A stretch of 62,525 bases of DNA from SKPT01 sp040905445 (GCA_040905445.1 JBBDRN010000003.1:1-62525), one strand, 5' to 3'; shown: positions 9,620 through 18,938, counted from the stretch's first letter. The notes: a model not told the origin generated them from the letters alone. Translations and numbers: made by a program.

Positions 9620-9717
9620 AACCGCGAAGAGGCGAAGCAAGCGAAGTGCGCGAAGAGACAGAATTACGCGAATCACAACCCCTTCGCGCCCTCCGGGTTC
9701 TTCGCTGCTTCGCGGTT
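9620..9717. repeat. Inverted repeat family D (CGCGAAG type)
   Basis: AACCGCGAAG at 9620-9629 is matched by CTTCGCGGTT at 9708-9717. The span between is dense in GCGAAG units. Related sequence occurs at 29649-29667 (one arm) and nested inside the element at 43584-43795. Confidence 0.7.
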
Positions 9718-9773
9718 AGTGAATTGTCCGAGCCGGACGCCGCCCGTCCGCAACCGCAATCGCCCCAGATTTC

Positions 9774-9962
9774 AGCCCCGCAGGGGCTGCGGGTTGTAGC
9801 CACGGGTGGAGCGCAGCGGAACCCGTGGAAGGAGGCGACGGAGAACCTCCTGCCCCGGCAGGGGCAGCGGGAGTTGCCTCCGTCCCTGCCGGGCGGGACG
9901 AATGCCGACGTCCCCCACTTCACCCGTGGCTACAGGCTGGTCGCCCCCTGCGGGGGCTGCAA
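9774..9962. repeat. Long inverted repeat with TAGCCACGGGT arms
   Basis: TAGCCACGGGT at 9797-9807 pairs exactly with ACCCGTGGCTA at 9922-9932. Outside these lie CCCCGCAGGGGCTG and GCCCCCTGCGGGGGCTG palindromes. Together with family D this fills the 536-base gap between 9544 and 10081, which contains no gene I can support. Confidence 0.7.
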
Positions 9963-10013
9963 CCAGGTCCCGGCGCGACTGTGTTTGTCGTCCCCGGAAT
10001 TGCCGAATGAACC

Positions 10014-10049
10014 AAAAAAAACACGGACGGGCCGATGGGCCCGTCCGTG
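10014..10049 (-). terminator. Rho-independent terminator of the OmpA gene
   Basis: On the minus strand a perfect 12-bp stem (10038-10049 with 10022-10033, loop of four bases) is followed by eight T (complement of A at 10014-10021). It lies 32 bases after the ompA-like stop codon. Confidence 0.92.
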
Positions 10050-10080
10050 CTGATGCGTAATCGATTGTGCCAATCTCCGC

Positions 10081-10911
10081 CTACTTGAACGCCTCGTCCC
10101 CCTCGGCCGGCACCGGCTCGGGCGACTGCTCGCCGCGCTGGGCCTCGGCGCGGGCGTGCTCGGTCATCGGCACGAGGTAGATCTCCACCCGCCGGTTCTG
10201 CTCCGTCCCGCCCGGTCGATGCGGCACCAGCGGGCGGTAGTGCGAGTAGCCCGCCACGTTCATCCGCGCCGCGCCGACGCCCGCCTCGTTGAGCGCGTCC
10301 TTGACGGCGATCGCCCGGTGGGCCGACAGGTGCCAGTTCGTCGGGTGCCGCTCCAGCGTTGCCGGGTTGGCGATCGGGACGTTGTCGGTGTGTCCCACGA
10401 CGCGCACCTCGTACGGTGCCGCCGCGCTCGAGTCGAGAATCTGCGCCAGCCGACGCAGCGAGTCGCGCGCCCCGGCCCGCACCTCCGCCGAGCCCAGATC
10501 GAACGTCAGGTCGGCCTGGAAGCGGATCATCCCCCGCTCCGGCTCATAGGTCATCAATTCCGGATTCGACGCCGCCAGCGCCGCCAGATCCGCGTCCAGC
10601 TCGGCGGGTAGCTCCATGAACGAGCCCGCCCGCGCCAGCTCGGCCTCGGCGTCCGCCAGCGCCGCCCGCAGCCGATCGCGCTCCGCCCGCGCCTCCTCGA
10701 TCTGCTGGCGGTAGACGTCGCTGTCATCGCCGGTCTCCCGCAGGGCCGCCAACCGCGCCTCCGCCTCCTCCAGCTCGGTTTGCAGGTCCGTATTCTGCTC
10801 ACGGACCTGGTTGTAGAGCGTCAGCAGCTCGTCGTGCTGCCTCTGCGAAACGCAGCCCGACCCGATCAGCATCGCCGCGGCGAGCACCATCCCTGTCATG
10901 CGCATGGTCAT
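10081..10911 (-). CDS. OmpA/MotB C-terminal domain lipoprotein with coiled coil
   Basis: The 276-residue protein begins with a lipoprotein signal (LAAAMLIGSGC; Cys20). It continues as a charged coiled coil (about 25-100, rich in Glu/Arg/Gln/Leu) and ends in an OmpA-like peptidoglycan-binding domain: FDLGSAEVRAGARDSLRRLAQIL, VVGHTDNVPIAN, HLSAHRAIAV and the NRRVEIYL signature. It likely tethers a membrane to the cell wall in the periplasm. The insertion NPATLERHPTNWHLS is also seen in MotB-like relatives. The ATG at 10911 is preceded by GGAAAGG. A strong terminator follows, so it is probably a one-gene transcript. Confidence 0.88.
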   Translation of the reverse strand: MTMRMTGMVLAAAMLIGSGCVSQRQHDELLTLYNQVREQNTDLQTELEEAEARLAALRETGDDSDVYRQQIEEARAERDRLRAALADAEAELARAGSFMELPAELDADLAALAASNPELMTYEPERGMIRFQADLTFDLGSAEVRAGARDSLRRLAQILDSSAAAPYEVRVVGHTDNVPIANPATLERHPTNWHLSAHRAIAVKDALNEAGVGAARMNVAGYSHYRPLVPHRPGGTEQNRRVEIYLVPMTEHARAEAQRGEQSPEPVPAEGDEAFK

Positions 10912-11061
10912 CGTTTCGTACCTTTCCCTGGTGAATCCTCGATCGAGGCGGGCCTCCGCCCACCCCGCCCAACCACCCCAGTACCCCCAGTCCCCCCAGC
11001 GACACAACGGCGGCCAGTATACCGGTGGACGCCCCGAGCGTCGCACCCTCCCCGCCGCGCC

Positions 11062-11090
11062 TTGGCGTTTGCGCCGCGATCCGCTATGAC
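11062..11090 (+). promoter_or_regulatory. Promoter of the amidohydrolase gene
   Basis: TTGGCG (11062-11067), a 17-base spacer and TATGAC (11085-11090), 30 bases before the ATG at 11120. Confidence 0.4.
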
Positions 11091-11119
11091 ACTCCTATCG
11101 GAATGAGCAGGTTTCCAGC

Positions 11120-12430
11120 ATGAAACGCCAGGGCGTCAAGATCATCCGCGCCGCCGCCGTCCGCGACGCCCGGCGATGCCACGCCAGGCCCGGCGCCATT
11201 GCCGTCCGCGCCGGCCGGGTCATCGCCGCCGGCCGGCCCAACCGCCTGCCCCGCCGCCTCTGGCACGACGCGGAGGTCATCGACCGGCCCGGCGAGCTGC
11301 TCCTGCCCGCCACGGTCAACGCCCACGCCCACCTGGACCTCACCCAGGCCGGCCCCGTCCCTTACGCGGGCGACTTCTCCGCCTGGCTCGCCGCCGTCAT
11401 CGACCGCCGGCCCCGCGACCCGGCCGACATCCTCGCCGCCGTCCACGAGGGCCTGCGTCTCTCCCACGACGCCGGCGTCGGGTACATCGGGGACATCGCC
11501 GGCTCCGTCGCCGCCCTGACCGCCCGCCGCGACGCCCCCGCCGAACTCGCCCTGCCCGGCGTCAGCTACCTCGAATGCTTCGGCGTCGGCGACGACGCCG
11601 GCCGCGCCGCCGCCGACGCCATCGAGCACACCCTCGACGCCCTCGCCTTTGAAACCCCCGTCCCTGGCCACGTCCGCGGCGTCGTCCTCGGCATTGCGCC
11701 CCACGCCCCCTACTCCGCCGGCCGCGCCCTCTACGACGCCGTCACACGCCTCAGCCAACGCCACATCTATCGCCTGACCACGCACCTCGCCGAGTCGCCC
11801 GAAGAGCGCCAGTTTCTCGAAACCGCCTCCGGCCCCCTCGTCGACCTGCTCAAAAAGCTCGGCAAATGGAGCGATGGCCTCGCCGCCCAGCTCAAGGCCG
11901 ACGACGACGCCGGCCACCCCGTCGACTGGCTCGAGCACGCCCTCAAGCATGGCCGCTGGCTCGCCGCCCATTGCAACTACGTCGACGACGACCACATCGA
12001 CATCCTCAAGCGCACCGGCACCAGCGTCGTCTACTGCCCGCTCGCCAGCGCCTACCTCGGCCACGAGAAGCACCGCTACCGCGACATGCTCGACGCCGGC
12101 GTCAACGTCGCCCTCGGCACCGACTCGATCCTCTGCCAGGGCTGGGGCGAATCCACCGATCAGCCGCTGGGCATCCTGCCGCAGATGCGTCACCTTTATC
12201 GCCGTGATGGGGCTGACCCCGCGCTGCTGCTGGCGATGGCGACGGTCAACGGCCGGCGGGCGCTCGACTTCAACGCCGCCGACGCCACCCTCCACCGAGG
12301 CGGGCCCGCCAGCTTCACCGCCATCCCCATCGACCCGCGCGACCGCACCGACCCGCTGACCCAGGCGCTCGAAAGCGACGCGCCCGCGTCGCTGCTGCGC
12401 GTGCACACGACGGGGGTGATCGAAGGCTGA
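11120..12430 (+). CDS. Amidohydrolase-superfamily deaminase
   Basis: A 436-residue metal-dependent hydrolase of the cytosine deaminase/chlorohydrolase type. Metal ligands are visible in order: HAHLD (HxH), TTHLAESPEE, AAHCNYVDD and GTDSILCQGWG. GIAPHAPYSAG matches the substrate-side loop of aminofutalosine and adenosine-type deaminases. Such enzymes deaminate nucleoside-like substrates; aminodeoxyfutalosine deaminase in menaquinone synthesis is one possibility, S-adenosylhomocysteine deaminase another. Nothing nearby decides between them. The ATG at 11120 is preceded by a weak GAGCAGG. The gene is alone between two minus-strand genes. Confidence 0.82.
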   Translation: MKRQGVKIIRAAAVRDARRCHARPGAIAVRAGRVIAAGRPNRLPRRLWHDAEVIDRPGELLLPATVNAHAHLDLTQAGPVPYAGDFSAWLAAVIDRRPRDPADILAAVHEGLRLSHDAGVGYIGDIAGSVAALTARRDAPAELALPGVSYLECFGVGDDAGRAAADAIEHTLDALAFETPVPGHVRGVVLGIAPHAPYSAGRALYDAVTRLSQRHIYRLTTHLAESPEERQFLETASGPLVDLLKKLGKWSDGLAAQLKADDDAGHPVDWLEHALKHGRWLAAHCNYVDDDHIDILKRTGTSVVYCPLASAYLGHEKHRYRDMLDAGVNVALGTDSILCQGWGESTDQPLGILPQMRHLYRRDGADPALLLAMATVNGRRALDFNAADATLHRGGPASFTAIPIDPRDRTDPLTQALESDAPASLLRVHTTGVIEG

Positions 12431-12503
12431 CAGCGTCCGGCGCCCGCGGATTGCACCGTGGGCTTCCCCCGAGGACTTGCCAGCGCGCCGGGAAGCGTGC
12501 CGG

Positions 12504-13481
12504 CTACACCCAGTGAACCTCGACCACCGTCGCGTCGGCCGGCACCTCCACGAGCACGTGCCCCTCGCGCACGGTGACAGGCAACTCCGCGCCGTCCGCC
12601 GTCGTGGCGGTTGCCTCGGTGGCGGTGGCGGGGATCACCACCGTCAGTCGCGCGTCATCGACGTCGCCCGCTTGGGCGTCGCACACCAGGCGCAGCCGAG
12701 CGTGTCCCGGCCCCTGCGCCAGGACCTCCAGCCGCGCCGCGTCGCGCAGCGCCACGTACCGCCCCACCTCACCCATCGGCGCGATCCAAAGCTCGTCGCC
12801 CTGCTCGGCGAGCCATTCGCAGTGTTCGCGGAACTCGTCGATGCTCTCGAACGGCGAATACCCGCCCACAATCGAGTGCACCACGGCCTTGATCCAGCCG
12901 CCGCTGTCCTGCGCCTCGCGCACCTCGGCGCGAGCCTCCGCCGGCCGCCACACCCGGTTGCCTGCCGAGCCATACCCCACCGCCTGGGTTCGGATGAAAG
13001 GATGCCGCTCACCGACGATGGTCGCCAGCCGCGCGTCGCGCCGCGTGCCGCCCGGGTAGGCGAAGGAGACGGGTGCTCGCTCCAGTTCATCGCGAATCAG
13101 GTCCCACCCGCCGTTGACGATCGAGCGCACCGTCTCGTCGTCCACCTCGTGCAGCCTGGGGCGGGTGCGCGCATGTGTGCCGATCTCGTGGCCGTTGGCC
13201 TGCATCTCGCGCAGGCGGTCCCACGTCACGAAATGGTTCGGCGTCTCATCCATCGCCAGCGGCATGACAAAGAACGTGCCCTTGATGTCCAGTACGTCGA
13301 GCACGCTCAGCGCGTCTTCCACCTCCTGGCGAAAGCCATCGTCAAACGTAAAGCTGAACGCCGCGTTCGCGTCGCCACGATAGCGCGCGACATACGCCCC
13401 CGGCTCAACCGCCGCCAGCGCAGTCCCCGCGAACAGAAGGCACGGCAACGTGTAAAGAAGGATGCACATCATCTCGCGCAT
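12504..13481 (-). CDS. Secreted polysaccharide deacetylase (NodB-fold)
   Basis: The 325-residue protein has a signal peptide (MMCILLYTLPCLLFAGTALA) and a NodB homology domain with FSFTFDDGF (metal and catalytic Asp), ANGHEIGTHARTRPRLHE (metal His region) and APVSFAYPGGTRRD. It would remove N- or O-acetyl groups from an extracellular glycan. After the catalytic domain a beta-rich C-terminal segment of about 90 residues (GDVDDARLTVVIP..VTVREGHVLVEVP) looks like an accessory domain. The start at 13481 has a GGAG nine bases upstream; the frame extends 20 residues further without signal-peptide character. Confidence 0.85.
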   Translation of the reverse strand: MREMMCILLYTLPCLLFAGTALAAVEPGAYVARYRGDANAAFSFTFDDGFRQEVEDALSVLDVLDIKGTFFVMPLAMDETPNHFVTWDRLREMQANGHEIGTHARTRPRLHEVDDETVRSIVNGGWDLIRDELERAPVSFAYPGGTRRDARLATIVGERHPFIRTQAVGYGSAGNRVWRPAEARAEVREAQDSGGWIKAVVHSIVGGYSPFESIDEFREHCEWLAEQGDELWIAPMGEVGRYVALRDAARLEVLAQGPGHARLRLVCDAQAGDVDDARLTVVIPATATEATATTADGAELPVTVREGHVLVEVPADATVVEVHWV

Positions 13482-13574
13482 ATGGATGCTCCGTTGGATC
13501 GATGGACCGATCGGCGAAACTCGATGCCTGCTTCCCGCCATCCACCTCAGCGCGCCCCTCGGGCGCCGCCTGCA

Positions 13575-13829
13575 TCAGGCGCCGTGCAGCGCACGCGACC
13601 CCCGCAACCGGATCCGCCGTAGCCGCGCATGCGCCCACCACGCCACCGCCAGCCACAGCGTCGCATGGGCGATACCGATGAACAGGAACACCGCCGACTC
13701 GTAGCCGATCACCACATCCCGAAGCGCCAACAACACGGACGCCACCACAAGGAACAGGGCTCCAAGCCGCGCCCGTCGATACGACCGTTCGTGCTTTCGC
13801 CACTCGCCCATCAGTCGCTCCTGCTCCAT
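13575..13829 (-). CDS. Small two-helix membrane protein
   Basis: An 84-residue protein I cannot assign to a family. A charged N-terminus (MEQERLMGEWRKHERSYRRAR) precedes two hydrophobic helices (LGALFLVVASVLLAL and AVFLFIGIAHATLWLAVAWWA), and it ends with an Arg-rich tail. Its ATG lies seven bases after the lon stop codon on the same strand, so it is probably the last gene of the hsp20-lon operon. The tight spacing is the main reason to accept it. Confidence 0.6.
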   Translation of the reverse strand: MEQERLMGEWRKHERSYRRARLGALFLVVASVLLALRDVVIGYESAVFLFIGIAHATLWLAVAWWAHARLRRIRLRGSRALHGA

Positions 13830-13835
13830 CGCGCC

Positions 13836-16355
13836 TCACCCCCTGCCCTTGGCCACGTCCTTCACCCGCTGCTTGCCCAGCGCCAGCTCCATCACCTCGT
13901 CCACGTTCTCGACGAAGTGGAACGTGCAGCGTTTCTTGACCTGTTCCGCCACCTCCTCCATGTCGCGCTCGTTCTGCTTGGGCAGCAGGATCGTCTTGAT
14001 GCCCGCCCGTGACGCGGCGAGCATCTTTTCCTTGATCCCGCCCACCGGCAGCACTTTGCCGCGCAGCGTGATCTCGCCCGTCATCGCCAGGCGGTTGTGC
14101 ACCTTGAGGTTCAGGAGCAGCGACGCGATGGCGGTGAAGATCGCCGCGCCCGCGCTCGGGCCGTCCTTGGGCACCGCCCCGGCGGGCACGTGGATGTGCA
14201 GGTCGCGCTCGCCAAGCTGCGTCGCGTCATACCCCAGCCCGGGCGCGCGGCTTTTAAAGAGCGACAGCGCCGCGTTGGCCGACTCCTTCATCACGTCGCC
14301 GATGTGGCCCGTGAGGATGAGGTTGCCCTTGCCGGGATAGACCGCGGCCTCGATAAACAACACCTCGCCGCCCGCGGGCGTGTAGGCGAGCCCCATCGCC
14401 ACGCCCGGCGCCTCGGCGCGCACGTCCATCTCGCGGGCGTAGTGCTCGGGCCCGAGCAGCTTGCGCACCAGCGCGTCATCCACCACGGCCGCGCGCTTGC
14501 GCCGCCCGTTGCGCGCCACCCCGGCCGCGACGCCCCGGCACACCGCGCCGATCTGCCGCTCGAGCTCGCGCACGCCGGCCTCGCGCGTGTAGTCGCCGAT
14601 GATCTTGCGGATCCCCGACACCCGCCACAGGCACTGCGCCCGCGTGAGCCCGTTCTCCTTGAGCTGCCGCGGCACGAGGTACGTCCTGGCGATCTCGACC
14701 TTGTCGTGGTCCGTGTAGCCCGGAATCTCGATCACCTCCATACGGTCGCGCAGCGGCGGCGGCACGTTGCCCATGTAGTTCGCCGTCCCGATGAAGATCA
14801 CGTGCGACAGATCAAAAGGCAGATCGAGGTAACGATCGACGAACTGATGATTCTGCCTCGGGTCCAGCACCTCCAGCAGCGCGGACGCCGGGTCGCCGCG
14901 GAAGTCGGCGCCGACCTTGTCCAGCTCGTCGAGCATCATCACCGGGTTGTTCGTTCCCGCCCGGCGTATCTCCTGGATGATGCGTCCCGCCATCGCGCCG
15001 ATGTACGTGCGTCGATGGCCTCGGATCTCCGCCTCGTCGCGGATGCCGCCCAGGCTGATGCGCGCGAACTGCCGCCCCAGCGCGTCGGCGATCGACTGCC
15101 CCAGGCTCGTCTTGCCCACGCCCGGCGGGCCGACCAGGCACAGGATCGGCCCGCGCCCCTCCGGATTGAGCTTCCGCACCGCGAGGAACTCGATCAGCCG
15201 TCGCTTGACCTTGTCCAGGTCGAAGTGGTCGCGGTCCAGCACCTGCTGCGCCCGGTCCAGGTCCAGCTTGTCCGCGCTCGCCTTCGACCACGGCAGGTCC
15301 GCCAGCAGCTCCAGGTACGTGGTGATGACCGAGTACTCCGGACTCGCCGCCGGGATCACCTCCAGCCGACCCAGCTCCCGCTCCGCCTCCTGCATGACCT
15401 TCGCCGGCGGGCTCGCCGCCTCGACGCGCTGGCGCAACTGCGTCACCGACTCGCTCGTGCCGCCCTGATCCTCGCCCAGCTCGCGCTGGATCGCCTTCAT
15501 CTGCTCGCGCAGGTACATCCGCCGCTGCGAGCGTCCGATCGAGCTCTGCACGTCCTGCTGAATCTTCTGCTGCAGCCGCGCCATCTCGAGCTGGCGCGCC
15601 ACCTCCCGGTGCACCCGCCGGATGCGCTCCGTCACGTCCAACTCCTCGAGCAGGTCCTGCTTGGTCGGCAGGTCGATCTCCAGGTTGGACACGAGAAAGT
15701 CCGCCAGGTTCCCCGCCCCGTCGATGTTCATCAGCACCGTCAGCGCCTGCTCCGGCGCGTTGGGCGTCAGCTCGATGAGCTGCCGCGCCTCCTCGCGAAG
15801 CTGGTTCTCGCTCGCCTTGAATCCCTTGCCCCGGCCCTGCTTTTCCTTGAGGTGCGCCACCTTTGCCCGGAGGAACGGCTCACGCTGCACCGCGCGCCCC
15901 AGCCGACACCGCCGCAGCCCCTGCACGATGATCGTCACCGTCTCGTCCGGCTGACGGATCAGCTTCAGCACCTGCCCGAGCGTCCCGACCTGGTACAGCT
16001 CCGCCGGCTCGGGCGCCTCGACCTCCTCGTCTTTCTGCGTGAACAGGCCGATGATCTTCGACTTCGGCAGCGACTCGTCCAGCAGCCGCTTCGTCGACGC
16101 CCGACCCACCGCCAGCGACATGATCGTCCCGGGAAAGCAGACCGTCGAGCGTAAAGGCATCACCGGCACCGTCGTCGGCAGCCCCGCCCCGCCACTCCCG
16201 CCACTCCCGCCGCCCGCGCTCGCGTCGTCCGTATCGCCCATCGCCGCAGCCGCGCCCCGCGCCGCGCCGCCGCGTGCCTTCGCCGCCGCCCGCACACGCT
16301 CCGTCTCAACGACCGACGCCCAGGGCCGACTGCTCATCTCACGGTCAACACCCAC
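13836..16355 (-). CDS. lon: ATP-dependent protease La (Lon)
   Basis: An 839-residue cytoplasmic AAA+ protease. It has an N-terminal LON substrate-binding domain (PVMPLRSTVCFPGTIMSLAVGR), a coiled-coil linker, the ATPase with Walker A GPPGVGKT near residue 405 and Walker B VMMLDELDK, and the protease domain with the Ser/Lys dyad: S734 in KDGPSAGAA and about K777 in GGIKEKMLAA. About 55 residues of Ala/Gly-rich sequence precede the LON domain. The start taken is GTG at 16355, because GAGGAG lies five bases upstream; the next ATG (16337) is too far from it. Transcribed after hsp20, 31 bases apart, so a stress operon is likely. Confidence 0.96.
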   Translation of the reverse strand: MGVDREMSSRPWASVVETERVRAAAKARGGAARGAAAAMGDTDDASAGGGSGGSGGAGLPTTVPVMPLRSTVCFPGTIMSLAVGRASTKRLLDESLPKSKIIGLFTQKDEEVEAPEPAELYQVGTLGQVLKLIRQPDETVTIIVQGLRRCRLGRAVQREPFLRAKVAHLKEKQGRGKGFKASENQLREEARQLIELTPNAPEQALTVLMNIDGAGNLADFLVSNLEIDLPTKQDLLEELDVTERIRRVHREVARQLEMARLQQKIQQDVQSSIGRSQRRMYLREQMKAIQRELGEDQGGTSESVTQLRQRVEAASPPAKVMQEAERELGRLEVIPAASPEYSVITTYLELLADLPWSKASADKLDLDRAQQVLDRDHFDLDKVKRRLIEFLAVRKLNPEGRGPILCLVGPPGVGKTSLGQSIADALGRQFARISLGGIRDEAEIRGHRRTYIGAMAGRIIQEIRRAGTNNPVMMLDELDKVGADFRGDPASALLEVLDPRQNHQFVDRYLDLPFDLSHVIFIGTANYMGNVPPPLRDRMEVIEIPGYTDHDKVEIARTYLVPRQLKENGLTRAQCLWRVSGIRKIIGDYTREAGVRELERQIGAVCRGVAAGVARNGRRKRAAVVDDALVRKLLGPEHYAREMDVRAEAPGVAMGLAYTPAGGEVLFIEAAVYPGKGNLILTGHIGDVMKESANAALSLFKSRAPGLGYDATQLGERDLHIHVPAGAVPKDGPSAGAAIFTAIASLLLNLKVHNRLAMTGEITLRGKVLPVGGIKEKMLAASRAGIKTILLPKQNERDMEEVAEQVKKRCTFHFVENVDEVMELALGKQRVKDVAKGRG

Positions 16356-16386
16356 ACAAACTCCTCTTCACCTCCCCGCTCCTCCC

Positions 16387-16797
16387 TCACCGCTTCAGCG
16401 GCAGCACGACCCGCAGCATGCCCTGCTCGTATCGGCTCTCCACGCGCTCCAGATCGACCTCCGCCGGCAGCCGCACCTCGCGCAGGAACGGCCCGGCATC
16501 GATCTCCATGTCCAGGATCCGCATCGGGCCCGCCTTCGCCGCCTCCGGCCGCGGGTCCGGCGCCCGCCGAACCCCGCGCACACGCAGCAGCCCCGGCTCC
16601 ACCCGCACGTCGATGCCCTCCGAGCTCACGCCCGCCAGCTCCACGCACACCTCCAGCCGCCCCGGCAACTGGTAGACGTTCACCGCCGGCGACCACGCCT
16701 GCCCCGAGCTCGGGCGCATCGACGACAACTGACAACCCTGTCGCACCACCGCCGTGACATGCCCGCTGAACGAAACCCGACGCTGCTGCTGAGCCAT
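16387..16797 (-). CDS. Small heat-shock protein, Hsp20 family
   Basis: A 136-residue alpha-crystallin-type chaperone: SPAVNVYQLPGRLEVCVELAGVSSEGIDVRVEPGLLRVRGVR is the crystallin core, and RYEQGMLRVVLPLKR is the closing strand with an IxI-like end. It holds unfolded proteins for refolding or degradation. The ATG at 16797 has GGAG eight bases upstream. It leads an operon with lon (31 bases downstream) and the small membrane protein. I looked for a CIRCE or sigma-32 site in the 170 bases upstream and found none that is convincing. Confidence 0.88.
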   Translation of the reverse strand: MAQQQRRVSFSGHVTAVVRQGCQLSSMRPSSGQAWSPAVNVYQLPGRLEVCVELAGVSSEGIDVRVEPGLLRVRGVRRAPDPRPEAAKAGPMRILDMEIDAGPFLREVRLPAEVDLERVESRYEQGMLRVVLPLKR

Positions 16798-17056
16798 ATC
16801 CTGCACTCCACGTCCCCTCGCCACCCCGCCACACCCCCGCCACGCCCCCCACACCATAGAGCACTACCTGAAAAGGCGGAGCCCTCGCACCTATCGTAGC
16901 GATCCCGCCCTCCCCAAGCCCCAACACCCATCTCCCCCCGCGCAACACCCCCCTCCGCACCCAACACCTGATTTGTTACAATACCCGCCAGGCTCCGCCA
17001 GCCCCCCGCCACCTCGCGCCCATCAACCCGGGGGGCCGTCCAGAGAGATGGTGCCG

Positions 17057-17875
17057 ATGAACCACACCCACCCCATTCACCACCGCGGCCCGCGCGACGC
17101 CCGCGCGTTCACGCTTATCGAGCTGCTCGTGGCGGTCAGCATCATCGCCCTGCTCATGGCCCTGCTGCTGCCGGCCCTTGGCGCCGCGCGCGGCTACGCC
17201 CGCAACATCGAGTGCCGGTCCAACCTCCGCCAGATCGGCATCGGGTTCGAGATCTACGCCCGCGACACGCAGGACATCTGGCCACGCCCCTACCGCGACG
17301 AAGTGCGTGACCCGCCCGGCCCCAACCGGCGCCTCAACGCCCCGTACGGTGACCAGCGGCTGACGAGCGTCGGCGTCTACGCCGAGGACTACGCCTGGCA
17401 CCGCGACGCGATCTTCCCCATCCTCTACCCCACGCCCGGCCTGCGCCGCACCAACTGGCGCGAAAACTTCGCCGACTCCATCTTCCTCTGCCCGAGCTGG
17501 CAGCACGGCGAGGCCCGCGACCTGCCCGCCGGCGTCCCCGGCCACCCCGAGTACGAACGCCGAAGCTACACGATGAACGGCTTCCTCCCCAGCGCTCGCC
17601 ACATCCGGCGGGACCCCCTGCCCTGGTGGAACTACAAGAACCCCAACGCCATCGTCCGCACCAGCGAAGCCCTCCTCCTCGCCGACGGCCTCTCCCCCTG
17701 GGCCGGCGCCGACCACCTCGAACGCTGGCTCATTCCCTACACCGCCAGCCGCCACGCTGGCCAGCTCAATGTCGTCATGGCCGACCTCTCCGCCACGGCG
17801 CGCGACCCGCGCGGCATGCCGGGCCTCGACGACGTCAATACCCCCGCCTTCCGCGCCTTCTGGAACGGCGAGTAA
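17057..17875 (+). CDS. Type II pseudopilin-like protein with prepilin cleavage motif
   Basis: The 272-residue product has a prepilin leader ending DARAFTLIELLVAVSIIALLMALLLPAL, with cleavage expected before Phe, and a long alpha-helical membrane anchor. The C-terminus has SRHAGQLNVVMADLSA, close to the RHxGxxNVxFxDGH pattern typical of the many planctomycete pseudopilin-like (DUF1559-type) proteins. It is presumably processed by a PilD-type peptidase and surface-exposed. No other pilus or type II secretion gene is nearby. Start is either ATG 17048 or 17057; 17057 was preferred because AGAGAG lies at a usable distance. Confidence 0.8.
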   Translation: MNHTHPIHHRGPRDARAFTLIELLVAVSIIALLMALLLPALGAARGYARNIECRSNLRQIGIGFEIYARDTQDIWPRPYRDEVRDPPGPNRRLNAPYGDQRLTSVGVYAEDYAWHRDAIFPILYPTPGLRRTNWRENFADSIFLCPSWQHGEARDLPAGVPGHPEYERRSYTMNGFLPSARHIRRDPLPWWNYKNPNAIVRTSEALLLADGLSPWAGADHLERWLIPYTASRHAGQLNVVMADLSATARDPRGMPGLDDVNTPAFRAFWNGE

Positions 17876-18014
17876 CGCGGCCGCCCGCGCGCCGCGGACT
17901 TCCCGAAATCGGATGCCACGGGTGGCTCGCCTACCACTGCCTCGCCACCCGGCCCGGCACTCTCAAACAGACCCGAAACTTGCAGCCCGAGCCCACTCGG
18001 CGAATACTGGTGGC

Positions 18015-18128
18015 GGGCGGGATGCCACTGACAAGCGGAGTCCGCGGAGCTTGTCAGTGCGAATTGCAGCCAACACGGACAAGACCGAGGACGGCTTTGT
18101 CCGTGGCACCCGTTATGGTTGGAATGAA
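18015..18128. repeat. Hairpin repeat family C, long inverted copy
   Basis: Its reverse complement aligns along almost its whole length with 30384-30532: the same GTGCCAC edges, GACAAGGCCGTCCTCGG-like hairpin, a CAATTC spacer and the GACAAGCTCCGCGGA hairpin. It occupies much of the 297-base gap before the phosphoesterase gene. Confidence 0.8.
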
Positions 18129-18172
18129 CGCGCGCTAAACCACTGCCCCCTGCCCCCCCCCCCTGGCTCCGC

Positions 18173-18931
18173 ATGCCCACCGCCCTGATCAGCGACATCC
18201 ACGGCAACGCCGACGCACTCCAGACCGTCCTCGCCCACATCCGCGCGGAGCACGACGTCGACGCCATCGTCTGCCTCGGCGACATCATCGGCTACGGCCC
18301 GGAGCCCACCCTCTGCCTCGACCTCGTCCAGGAGCACTGCGACTTCGCCCTGATGGGCAACCACGACTTCGCCGCGCTTTATGAGCCGACCGGCTTCAAC
18401 ACGACCGCCGAGCAGGCCGCGTTCTGGACCCGCCGGCAGTTCGAGATCGAGCCCGACGCCGCCGAGCGCCGCCGGCGCTGGCAGTACCTCGGGTCGCTGG
18501 CGATCCGCAAGCAGTACATGGACGCGACGTGGGTGCACGCGTCGCCGCGGCGGCCGATCAACGAGTACATCTTCCCCGACGACCCGATCGCCGCGCCCGC
18601 CAAGATGCGCCAGATCTTCGAGCGCGTCGACCGCCGCTGCTTCTGCGGCCACACGCACCAGCCGGGCGTCTTCACCGACGAGCCGGACTTCTACGCGCCG
18701 GACGACCTCAACGGCAAGTACCTCTTCCAGGACGACGAGAAGTGCATCATCAACCCGGGCTCGGTGGGCCAGCCGCGTGACCGCGACCCGCGCGCGTCCT
18801 ACGCGATTCTGGAGGAGCACCGCGTGACCTTCCACCGCATCGAGTACGACGTGCAGAAGGTCATCGCCAAGGTCCAGGCCGTCCCCGAACTCCACGAATA
18901 TCTCGGCCAGCGCCTGCTCGACGGGCGGTGA
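18173..18931 (+). CDS. Calcineurin-like metallophosphoesterase
   Basis: A 252-residue cytoplasmic phosphoesterase with the full metal-binding series of the YfcE/MJ0936 group: DIHGN, CLGDIIGYGPEP, MGNHDF, VHASPRRP and CGHTHQPG. The insertion FDEPDFYAP..LNGKYLFQDDEKCIINPGSVGQPRD is normal for this group, which hydrolyses phosphodiesters; the physiological substrate is unknown. The ATG at 18173 follows a C-rich stretch with no ribosome site. It is separated from the permease gene downstream by a strong inverted repeat. Confidence 0.85.
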   Translation: MPTALISDIHGNADALQTVLAHIRAEHDVDAIVCLGDIIGYGPEPTLCLDLVQEHCDFALMGNHDFAALYEPTGFNTTAEQAAFWTRRQFEIEPDAAERRRRWQYLGSLAIRKQYMDATWVHASPRRPINEYIFPDDPIAAPAKMRQIFERVDRRCFCGHTHQPGVFTDEPDFYAPDDLNGKYLFQDDEKCIINPGSVGQPRDRDPRASYAILEEHRVTFHRIEYDVQKVIAKVQAVPELHEYLGQRLLDGR

Positions 18932-18938
18932 GAGGGCA

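Noticed and set aside
14097..16154. Long plus-strand open frame (685 codons) antisense to lon
   Set aside because: Arg/His/Leu-rich shadow translation with no recognisable domain; lon on the other strand has all its catalytic motifs.
16798..16972. CIRCE element or sigma-32 promoter before hsp20
   Set aside because: TAGAGCACTAC resembles half a CIRCE arm but has no inverted partner, and no CTTGAA/CCCCAT pair is visible.
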